64,000 nucleotides of DNA, taken from the NCBI GenBank assembly GCA_963995505.1, contig OZ023182.1, forward strand, positions 20,043,619 to 20,107,618. The letters are read 5' to 3'. This DNA is from Hypericum androsaemum (Eukaryota; Streptophyta; Magnoliopsida; Malpighiales; Hypericaceae). Shown here piece by piece: positions 12,252 through 21,720 of the stretch (its first letter is position 1; each line of letters opens with the position of its first letter). A program made the position numbers and the translations under genes. The notes under the pieces are model-generated. The model did no database searches and was not told where the DNA came from. It was given only the letters and a program-made list of their open reading frames with translations.

Positions 12252-12821
12252 ATTTAAAACATCATTACTAACAAAAATTTTGATTAAATGGTGAGAAAAT
12301 TATTATAGATTAATCAGGTCTCGAATTCAATTCTTTAACAACACATTATTATTAAATACTTGTTGAAATTTTTTTACCACATTTCAGATATTTCAACGGG
12401 CTTAAATCTTTCCACCCTATACTTGCACCACGTCAGTTATTGCAAGCAGAAAGCCATCTTCCCACCCAAAAAAAAAGGAAGCCATCTTGCTTCCCCAAAA
12501 CAGGGTATAAAAACAGGGGAGACCCACCTCACAGTTACGAGTTAATTTTTTTATTAGAAAAAACAGGGGGGAATGGAGAATCAGATGAGGAGCCATTCAA
12601 TTATTTGTACCTTCGGGATAATAATGAAAAGACAATTGAAAGCCATCAGCTCTTTGTTCAAGGAGGGATAGGGCTATAACTTATTGGGTGACGAAAAGAC
12701 GGCTTTGTGGGAACAAAGAGAACAAGCAAATTCAGCACATGGAAGACCTATGGTTCCTCTATTTATTGCATCAAGGCTAGCCATTGAGTTACTACATGTC
12801 TATAAGAAAATGGACTGATTT

Positions 12822-12859
12822 CTCGCGATCCACTCGGCCAGCCGAGCAAGGATCGCGAG
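12822..12859. repeat. perfect GC-rich hairpin at the left end of the Harbinger element
   Basis: CTCGCGATCC at 12822-12831 pairs exactly with GGATCGCGAG at 12850-12859. Inside it CTCGGC (12833-12838) pairs with GCCGAG (12841-12846). It is followed by a long T run. Confidence 0.85.
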
Positions 12860-13125
12860 CTTTTTTTTTTCCTTTTTTTTAATTTAATCCTATTGACACA
12901 AGGCACAATATAATTCGTTGAAATAAATATTAGTATATATTATTTATTTGGTTATCATAATTAATATTATCTTTTGATAAAAATTAAAAATTAAAAAATG
13001 AAAATTAATATTTTTCAATTCTCTATAAATAGAGCCCAATATTTACATATTTTGATACACAATCTAAACTTCTCTGCTTTCTCATTACATAATCTCTTTG
13101 TATTGCTTGGTTATATTATTTCTAT

Positions 13126-14213
13126 TATGAATCTGAATAATCATAACTCTCCAAATTATCCACCATTTCAATCTTATTTTAGTTCATAAACTTTTTCCAA
13201 TTCTGAGTATTATCAAAACTCCCAATTCTCGCCAAATCTCTCTCAAATTTTGATCTATGAACATCAACCCTCATAAAACATCTCTCGAAATTTGTTCGAA
13301 GATGTTCATCCAGCAAACCCAAATTCTGAAAAGGGGGCAAAAAATTAAAGCTGGTCTCTGAAAGAAGATATGGCCCTAATGTCATCCTGGTATTTTGTTA
13401 GTGAAGATAACATACATGAAAAAAATCAAAAGGTTTCCTCGTTGTGAGAACGAGTAAAAATTTTGTACAATGAAGCTCGAGCAGAGAATCCGGAAGAGAT
13501 CGGCGAAAGAAATGTGCCTGCAATCAAAGGTCGTCATAAACAACTTGGTGAAAATGCAAGCAAGTGGGTTGCTTCTTACCGGGAAGCATATGGTCGGAAA
13601 AGGAGTGGAATGAGCATGAAAGATGTTGAAGAAGAAGCTCACACAATTTATGAAGCGGATTGCAGTAAGTTTAATGACTTGTTTGTATTTAATGAAGTTA
13701 TGAGTAAACATCTGAAATGCGAGTTAAAAGTAAGTCATGATTCAACACATTTCTGATCCGAGAATGAAGAGGATAATGAAAAAAGTGGTGGCAGCTCAAA
13801 AAGATCAAAGACTACTGAAGATGGGGATTATGCAATCCCCTCCCACCTAGAAACTCCAGTGAGCGGATCTTCAATAATGTCTCGTCCCATAGGTAGAGAT
13901 GCTGCAAAGAAAAAGAAAGGAAAAGACAAGGCATCACAATCTTCATCTACTTCTAATTTTGCTGCAGAAATTCATGCATTAAGACTCACTAGAGACAATG
14001 AAGTTGAAGTAATGAGCAAATTAGAAAGGGATCAAATCGAGTTGGAGCACAAAAAGGAACAAAATAAACTCGAGCTAGAGCAAATAAGGGCATAAAGGAA
14101 GACTATGCAAATGAATCAACTCATGTTGAATATATTGTTGGAAAAAGATCACTTATCACCAGAAGATGAAGAGATGAAACGCTATCTAATGTCAGTTGTG
14201 TTTGGAAAGTGAT
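13126..14213 (+). pseudogene. Harbinger ORF1, SANT/NAM-like DNA-binding protein (broken)
   Basis: Accessory protein of PIF/Harbinger elements that helps carry the transposase to its binding sites. Recognisable blocks are YNEARAENPEEIGERN, GRHKQLGENASKW, YREAYGRKRSGMS (about 13463-13660) and the C-terminal GRDAAKKKKGKDKASQ (about 13891-13940), followed by a charged coiled coil rich in E, K and L. Stops at about 13187, 13754 and 14093 interrupt the frame. The N-terminal SANT region (13190-13460) is decayed. Confidence 0.78.
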
Positions 14214-14412
14214 GAGTTTATTTTCGTATAATTTCAATTTATGTCATTTTAGTTGTAATCTCTTCCAATTGATGTAATCTCTTCCAATTTGTAATTTTAA
14301 TTATGTAATCGAATCATCAATTCAACTGTGGCTTTCAAAAAAATGTTCTGTTTCGGGTTGATCACAGCCCAGAGGGGGCTGGCGCCCCCCCGGGACCCCC
14401 CCTGTCATAGCA

Positions 14413-14636
14413 GCTTTTTCACTTTCCTTCACATGCTACTTGTCCCATAGTAAAAGAGTTGTCATTTTAACTTTGGCCTTTTCACTTTCCTTCACATGCT
14501 ACTTTTTCCGTAGTCAAAAGAGTTGTCATTTCAACTTTGGCTTTTTCACTTTCCTTCAGATGCTACTTGTCCCGTAGTCAAAAGAGTTGTCATTTCTACT
14601 TTGGCCTTTTCACTTTCCTTCACATGTTATATATTG
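14413..14636. repeat. 63-64 base minisatellite, about 3.5 copies
   Basis: Tandem units containing CACTTTCCTTCACATGCTAC and AAAGAGTTGTCATTT start near 14420, 14483, 14547 and 14611. They lie between the two Harbinger genes. Unit-to-unit differences are few. Confidence 0.85.
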
Positions 14637-14749
14637 TTGGATTTGCATCAAACTTAACACATCCAATATCCCTCACATCCTTCACATCTCTTTACTATCT
14701 TTTTTTCTCTCAATATTATTCCTACCCAATATAGTTTACCAACCTCACT

Positions 14750-16112
14750 TTTCAAATATCTCTCGGTGAAGACACATCAGTTGATTCAGATTCAAGTTTC
14801 GGTACTTTCAATTTCATCGAATTTGATGAATGGAAAGCACGAGTCAGTCAACAGAATCAACAAATTGATCGCATAATCGAGGATGTGATCATAAACAATC
14901 CTAATCAGGTCGTGGAAGATTAAACTCCTAGAGGACGAAGATGATATATTGATAGAGAATGCGAAGTTGGCCAAGAGCACTTGATGGCCGACTATTTTGT
15001 CAATAGGCCAACATATACACCTGAGATCTTTCGGCGTAGATTTCGCATGCAAAGATCATTATTTCTTCGTATAGTAGAGGCTGTTAGTACCACTGGAGGA
15101 TATTTTCAACAAAGATCGAATGCCACAGGTAGACAAGGTCTTTCAGCATTACAGAAATGTACTAGAGCTATAAGGATGTTAGCTTATGGGTCATCAACCA
15201 ATGCCGTTGATGAATACTTGCGATTGAGTCAAACTGTGACACAAAAATCTCTCATGAATTTTGTAGAAAGTGTCATATCTTGCTTCAGTGACCAATACCT
15301 GAGAAGGCCCAATGAACAAGATTTGGCAAGGCTACACCATGTTGGAGAAGAATGTAGATTCCCAGGCATGATTGGTAGTATCGACTGTATGCACTGGGAA
15401 TGGAAAAATTATCCTACTGCATAGGCTAGGCAATATGCAGGAAGAAGTGGAAAGCCAACAATCATTTTGGAAGCTGTTGCATCATATGACTTATGGATAT
15501 GGCATGCTTTCTTTGGAACACCAGGTACATGCAATGATATTAATGTACTCCACCGGTCTCCAGTTTTTAGTGATGTTTTGGAAGGCCGAGCACCAAAAGT
15601 GAGTTACATCATGAACGGTCGCGAAAATGATAGAGCATATTATCTCACTGATGGTATATATCCTTCATAGGCTGTATTTGTCAAGTCGATTAAATCTCCA
15701 CAATTCCGAAAACATAAGTTGTTCGCTAAACATCAAGAGGCTATTAGAAAGGATGTCGAGCGAGCATTTGGAGTTCTACAAGCTCGTTTTACATTTCTCC
15801 GATGCCCATGTCTAATTTGGGATAATGTCTTAATGGGAAGAATTATGATGGCTTGTATCATCATGCACAATATGATACACATATCTCCGCTATTATGATC
15901 CGACATAATTTTTTAATGATACACCTACAAGAAGAAGAGATGGAGAACAAGAAGAAGACGGCGTAGAAGCTTTTCAGTTCTCTACTGAACGTATTGGAGA
16001 CCTATCCAATTATATGACTAATAGAGAACAACTCCGGAATAGAGAAGAACATAACGCTCTTAAAAATGATTTGATTGAGCATATATGGCAAAAATTCGGT
16101 ACTAGTAATTAA
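14750..16112 (+). pseudogene. Harbinger DDE transposase (broken)
   Basis: DDE-family endonuclease of PIF/Harbinger elements. From about 14981 it reads MADYFVNRPTYTPEIF and RRFRMQRSLFLRIVEA. Catalytic-region blocks follow: GMIGSIDCMHWEWKN (first Asp), FFGTPGTCNDINVLHRSP (second Asp) and KDVERAFGVLQARF (Glu). Two in-frame TAG codons, at about 15422 and 15668, each replace a conserved Trp (TGG). Later stops near 15896 and a frameshift break the C-terminus, which ends LIEHIWQKFGTSN near 16112. The protein is inactive. Confidence 0.85.
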
Positions 16113-16515
16113 ATATGTAATTTGTATTTTCTTTCTAATTTTGTATTCTAACTTTTGTAATCTTAATTTTGTTATTTTATTTTAATTTTTTGCTTGTTAT
16201 AATTATGGATGCATAATTTTATACATTTATTGCAACTTATATGTAAACATAAATTAAGTTATAGATAATATGTGGATAAGAGAGAAATTATTTATTTATT
16301 TGGTGAGCAGATTGGATGAGATCACTAATAAAGATGGTAAAAGATTGGGTTGGATTGAATAGTAATTTGATGAGAAAGAAATTAATTATTTATTTGGTGA
16401 GCTGATCCAATGTGGGTAGTCTAACAACCAAGCTTTTGTGACAAAACTCGAGATTCAAATTCCATAACCGACTAATATAAAGAAGTCCAAAATATGAATG
16501 CATTGGAATAGCTAA

Positions 16516-17152
16516 GACCAGGAGCATCAGTGCCCCTGGCCATGGGGCACTAATTTTTTAATATTAAAAAAATAAAATGATGGGAAAAGGGTGTTGGGGG
16601 CGTGGGCCCCTTGGGACCTCACAGTCCTTGGGGTTGTGCCCCTGCCCTCCAATATTATATTATTATTATTTTCAATCTATTTTAGTTACACTTAGCACAA
16701 TGTTATTTGTATAAATAAATTTTTTCATGTTATTTGTGTGGTAAAAAAATTGAAGTTATCTTTAACAAAACTAAAAATAAATAATATGAATTTGTAATCT
16801 TAATTTTGTTACTTAATTATAAATAATATGAAAATTTGTAATAAATAATATGAAAAGTTATCTAATTTTGTATTGCATATTTTGTAATCCTAATTTTATT
16901 ACTTAATTATAAATTTTTTTCTTGTTATATTAGGAAATAATTATTTTTGTATATTAATTATAATTTTATATGAACAAAAAAATGATAGTAGATAATATGT
17001 GAATGAGAGATAAATTAATTATTTATACTGTGACCCTAAGTTACTAATGTGGGTAGAAAAATATATAATGAGATTAGGTTGGGTACGGATGAAAGAAAAA
17101 TTAATTGTTTATTCCGTGACCCTGGGTGGATGAGTCGCTGATGCAGATGGTC
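16516..17152. mobile_element. Harbinger-related MITE
   Basis: 637-base non-coding insertion in the same epimerase fragment; its absence from copy C at about 31670 defines it. Terminal inverted repeats are imperfect: GACCAGGAGCATCAG at the left and GACCATCTGCATCAG (reverse strand) at the right. Flanks TAA and TCA are a diverged 3-base duplication. Its right third resembles the right end of the neighbouring Harbinger (TTAATTATTTAT and ATGTGGGTAG), so it is probably a deletion derivative of that family. Confidence 0.7.
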
Positions 17153-17588
17153 TCAGCAAAAGCATACCTATGTAATCTGAACTTGTTTCATTGTAGCTAT
17201 CAACATAATTGACAGGATCTATGATCTTAAAATTAGCATTCATGCATTCTACAAACTTTAATTGTAACATACTAAACCTGAATTGAATAGTAGTAATTTT
17301 TCAGATGCAACTTCCTGAATTACTGATGTCATAACATGATCTCTTTCCTAAGGATCTAGGTAATTCTTAGTAAGCAGTACTCACCAGCGTCTGAAAGACC
17401 ATCTTTGCGTATCACCAAAGTTCTCTTTTTTTTCATGATCGAGTATTGCAATCTTCGTAGGAGTACTGAGATATATCTTGTCAAAGCTGTACAAAGGATG
17501 ACATAATTTCTCCTACCATATTTTAACGTTGTCCCATTTTCGATATTATAAATTGAGATATATGATTAAATAATAATAAATTAATTAC

Positions 17589-17834
17589 CAATGATATCGC
17601 CCATATTAAGGCCATTGCTGAACCTTCCAATAGGGCCCTGGGGGAAGTCGATCCCGTAAGGGGATAGTTTGATTTTGCAAGCGTCGCAAGAAGGTTATTG
17701 TTTCCGTCGTCGTACAAAGAGTCGCCAAAGACGAAGTAGCTTGGAACTTGAGGAGCTCCTTCAGTGGAATAATAATAATATTGCATGGTAAAAATGAATA
17801 ATATCCATACAGATGGATACATTGTGCAACCCAT
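17589..17834 (-). pseudogene. GDSL esterase, first exon only
   Basis: Copy of exon 1 of the gene at 1743-4182. It keeps the signal peptide, [14 protein letters not shown] with the nucleophilic Ser, and the exon 1 donor. A one-base deletion after KSNYP (near 17660) throws the rest of the exon out of frame. Intron 1 runs for only about 90 bases before the sequence jumps to the epimerase exon 7 remnant, so exons 2-5 are missing. The TATA box at 17941-17948 is kept. Confidence 0.88.
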
Positions 17835-18002
17835 TTTTTATATTATATATTGGAATATAATTTATAAGGAGAAACTTTGGAGGATAGATAGAAATGGAAG
17901 AACAAAGAGAGGCATGTAAATTATATGGGATGCTAATGTGTATTTATAGGTTCAAGTACGGATACGAAAATTGTATTGTGCAATATGATATAATTATAGC
18001 AA

Positions 18003-18952
18003 GAGATAATTACATACAAACTCCAGGGTATAGTCAAATAGATTCCGAGGACCATGTAGTTTTTCTACTAATTACTGAGCCCATGTAGTTTGGTTATTAT
18101 TATACTTTCGGGCCCCTGTAATTATGAAAAGACTATTATACCCTCAAGCTTCATCTTCAACATCACGCTCTCTCCGGTTCCGCCGTCAACCAATGAACTA
18201 CCGTTAAAAACTAAAATTAACCAAACCAAAATAATCAAAACTTAAATCAATGATGAGCAACTAGCAATTCAATCAAACGATTTCCATAGTCGAGGCGCCG
18301 CATGCAAATATTGATGAAAACCATACTAGGGTTAAATATAGCCGCCTATGGGAAAGTCGTCGATGGAAGGCTAGGGACGGCGCCCCAACCTCCTGGAGTC
18401 ATGTGAAGGTACCACCGGGCAGGGGCTTGGGCCGTCGTATGAGGGTTGCGGAAGGGCGGCAGATGAGATTGCGAAAAAGGGGATTGCGACGGCTTAAGTG
18501 TTTTGACCTCCACCGCGTTGTGAGAACGTCGCCGATACCAGGGGGGTCCCCCGGCGCCGGTGGGGGCCGGGGCATGGTCGGCCGGTCGATGTCAATTAAC
18601 TGTGTCGGTGTCTTGGTTTCACCAGATGGTTACGAACCCTAATTAAAATCTGGATTGCTTCTAATTGAGGGTTTGGCAACAGAGAAGAGCAGATGGGCGA
18701 TTGGAGATGATGATCGGAGTTGGTGTTCGCCGGAAAAATGGCCGAAAAAGATGACCGGTGAATTTAGTTGATCGGAGCAAGGGCATATCAGTCATTTCAA
18801 ATATAAAATAAAAAAAATTGATTAATGACATCAGACAGGGGCCCCAAAGTATAATAATAACCAAACTACAGGGGCTCAGCAATTAGTAGAGAAACTAAAG
18901 GGTTCTCAGAGTCTATTTGACTATACCCTGGAGTTCTGTATGTAATTATCTC
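18003..18952. mobile_element. Mutator-like element (MULE), long terminal inverted repeats
   Basis: 950-base insertion, absent at the matching place near 4350. Terminal inverted repeats begin GAGATAATTACATACA and stay alike for about 120 bases on each side. A perfect 9-base target duplication TTATAGCAA lies at 17994-18002 and 18953-18961, the MULE hallmark. No transposase is present. The core (about 18340-18700) is much richer in GC than its surroundings and could be captured host DNA, but I cannot name a source. It sits about 55 bases upstream of the TATA box of the GDSL pseudogene. Confidence 0.85.
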
Positions 18953-18961
18953 TTATAGCAA

Positions 18962-20469
18962 AGATGGGTCCATGATTATTCAGCTCAAAATATGCGGATA
19001 ATGATCGTGTAATATATACTTCTTTGTACATTTTTGAAATCAGAATGAATTAAATTCGAAAATGGAATTTCCGACTCATTATGGCAAACCACATTAGGTG
19101 AACCCGGTTGCACTTGCTGGGTGGGGAAGAAACTTTCTTTAGGTCTAACGTTTTGTATTTAGCTGTGTTGGTTGAGTTTTTTCTTCAAATTTTTTCCGAA
19201 CGACTGGTTCAACTACGTTAGTTCAGTTCAACCGAATCTTTGACCAGTTGAATTGAGATATCGTTGGGACCAAAAAAAATATTATTTTAGAAAGGTTATT
19301 ATATAAGAGATTAATGTAAAACCAAAATTATTTTGGCTATTCAAATTAGCTAAAATCTCGTCTTATAGCATTATTCAAATGTTACACTCGATTGAAATAT
19401 TTTTTTTACAATAAGACGGTGATCACAATGACCATTTGAAGACAATTGAGAAGATGAATGATGATGTAAAATTTATCAAACAAGTAAGTCTAACACAAAC
19501 GAGGGTCTTAAAATATTTTTTTGAATTCGTAAAGTATGTAAAATATATGTATTTATTAAAAAATATTACTTTATACGAAATTAAAACTGGAATTTAGCAA
19601 TAAATTTTTTTGAAATAGTACTAGTTATTACTGTAACGGAGTTGTTAACTTTTAACATCGATCCCGACTCGGGACTGAGATTTTTTAAACTAAGTTATCC
19701 AAATTCAAGTGATAAGGTCGATACAAATGGAACAAAATATTCTGACGAAATTTGATGTAATTAGATTATTAGAGTAACCCTTTCAAATTGATTGAGATGG
19801 TTACTCACATTTTATTTAGTCAACAGGACGACTCGATCCAAGGCACCGGTCTAAATAGAGGGGTCCTTATAGAAAGCTAGTCGTTCGCTCTAGCTTTTGT
19901 TCCATTAGAAATTATAAAGTTGTGGTTTACCAAAGAAAAGCACGCCGACGTGAAGTGAGAATGAAGGTTTCCCTTTCAAACAAAAGAGAATGCGGCCATG
20001 GTCCTTGACTTTAAGGCCTTTGATAACAGAAGAAAAATGCATTTGATCTAATATACGTAAAATAATTTCAAGAAATCTCAGTATTCATTTCTAATAGATG
20101 TAAGTATTGGTATCATTATTCTGAAGCTCTAGAGACTGAATTGATTGCGACCATATAAACTTTTTCTTGAACAGTCAAAGGGCATATACTATAATAGCAA
20201 AAGGCGTTTACAATTTCAATGAGATCTAGGGTTGAAGTCTGACAAGTATAATTATTATGTAAAAATTAACTTTAAAAAAATGTGTTAATTTTTCATATTT
20301 ATAAATTAGTGTTGAGTTCAAATTGTACCAAATCATAAAGTAGGAGGAAGGATATATACAAACAATTTAAACAAACCAAATCTTATTATTATTATTATTA
20401 TTATTATTCCCACACTTCATTGCAATTGAAGTTGTTGTTGTTCTTGCCAAATTCCCACAAATCTCAATT
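18962..20469. other. intergenic spacer, block copy 2
   Basis: Matches the spacer at about 4360-6458 with several deletions, such as the stretch equivalent to about 5150-5630. No gene seen. Confidence 0.6.
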
Positions 20470-21097
20470 TTAGCATGGAAACCTGCAAAAACAAAGGTCG
20501 GGAACAATCGGGTAACCGTGCGTGCACCAAGTTGTCATGTTCTTGTAGGGGTAATGGTTGAAACATAATGTAGGACACATCTTGTCGGTGCATTTCGGAA
20601 CCTTCCCAGGTGGTTTGACGGCGTATAAGCACACCTTCTCTGGTTCTACTGCACTTCCTTCGTCGACGGTTGCATGGTACCGCCCACTTTCCACAGCAAC
20701 TTTGGACCCAAAAACTAAGCAGAGTCAGCCCAGATACTGAGTGTCCAATTTTAAGAGTGACGAATTTATTTAGAAGTGTTGAAAATTAATGTATGAAAAT
20801 CAGAAACATGAAAGGAAAATCAGAATAGTGAAACATAAAAAAACTGAAACTACTCTAGCACTTTTCTCATCATTACATAATAATATTTTTAGAATATACT
20901 AGAGCATCCAAAAACCAAAAAGTGGGTATTAAAAAAACATTTTATTTACTTTATAAAGGTAAATTTTTACATCAAAAATTGTACATATCAAAGATTAAAC
21001 ACTGGATGTCAGCCAATTCTTATATTTTTTTGTCATTGGGCCAAATTAACCCAAAACATGCTCAAAATGTTGAAACATGCACATTGAATACGTACGT

Positions 21098-21131
<34 letters not shown>

Positions 21132-21291
21132 CAATTTCAAGTGCTTGTAATAATCCGATTCGAAAACAAGACATTATCAGGACGTATTTATACACTATGA
21201 AACAAAAAATGAGGCATTTGGAAGAATAATGGGACATACCAAAGGTTAGTATTCCGATAAGAAAAAGAATATTTATGAAACGACGTGCCAT
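20470..21291 (-). CDS. defensin-like cysteine-rich secreted peptide 2
   Basis: Twin of the gene at 6459-7254 with the same structure: exons 21291-21240 and 20714-20470, 98 residues, signal peptide MARRFINILFLIGILTF. The eight core cysteines and their spacing (12-4-3-12-10-1-3) are fully kept. The extra Cys after the signal peptide is lost (FGSK in place of FWCK). Aligning the two by hand, 21 of 53 residues differ in the cysteine core, against 6 of 45 in the leader and linker. No stop or frameshift; the promoter TATA is conserved. Likely functional, with a changed surface. Confidence 0.85.
21097..21131. repeat. (AC)n(TA)n microsatellite
   Basis: Compound dinucleotide repeat in the intron of defensin-like gene 2; gene 1 has no such run at the matching place. 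Confidence 0.95.
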
Positions 21292-21360
21292 TTTGTGCTA
21301 CTATTTCTAATAAGTGACTAATATTTGTTTAGAACACACAATTTTCTTTAGAGTCCGAGG

Positions 21361-21370
21361 CCTTTTTATA
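21361..21370 (-). promoter_or_regulatory. TATA box of defensin-like gene 2
   Basis: TATAAAAAGG on the minus strand, 70-79 bases upstream of the ATG; identical to the one upstream of gene 1. Confidence 0.6.
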
Positions 21371-21720
21371 CACAAACCCCACACTTGAGAAAATGTGTGA
21401 CCATATTAACTCCAGTCAATAGTCTATTAGTGAGCTAACTGAAAATGGAGAGGAAGTAAGGACGGTCAATGGTCAATCATGAACTAACTATAAATTGCAG
21501 ATTTTGTGTAAGAATGAAGGTCCTTGCACAATAATTACGATTTTGTTACCAATTTTGTGTATAAATGTAGTGTATTCGGTCAACAATCGATTATGAACTT
21601 GCTATAAAATCTAGGTCTTATACATATAGAAATAAGGGTATAGAAAGAGAATAATAATGAAAATGGTGGAATCAAGAAACCCACAATTTATGGCTAAAAA
21701 TTCATAATTAATAATATTAT

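Larger units (their letters stand above)
12813..16421 (+). mobile_element. decayed PIF/Harbinger DNA transposon
   Basis: About 3.6 kb inserted in the epimerase fragment, as shown by the uninterrupted copy at 31.5-31.7 kb. It carries two plus-strand genes typical of the superfamily: a SANT/NAM-like DNA-binding protein and a DDE transposase, both broken. The right end (GGGTAGTC, then TAA) is well placed. The left end is less certain; TATAA precedes it, which fits the TAA-type 3-base target preference. The two ends match only in patches, so the exact left border may be off by about 10 bases. Confidence 0.75.
12579..17486 (-). pseudogene. glucose-6-phosphate 1-epimerase fragment D (exon 7 and intron 7 only), split by transposons
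   Basis: Three pieces (about 12579-12810, 16422-16515 and 17153-17486) line up with one continuous stretch of the intact copy C at about 31350-32160, namely intron 7 and exon 7. Between the pieces sit a Harbinger element and a MITE. The exon 7 remnant (17385-17486) keeps the donor and acceptor but has an extra base near its start and an expanded A run, so it is out of frame. No other epimerase exon adjoins it. Just beyond 17493 the sequence changes abruptly to GDSL intron 1. Confidence 0.8.

Noticed and set aside
14413..14636. CRISPR-like array
   Set aside because: The repeats are directly adjacent 63-64 base tandem units without spacers, inside a plant transposon; this is a minisatellite.
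18403..18642. 79-codon plus-strand frame inside the short MULE
   Set aside because: Arg/Gly-rich composition from GC-rich DNA, no known domain and no homologue recognised.
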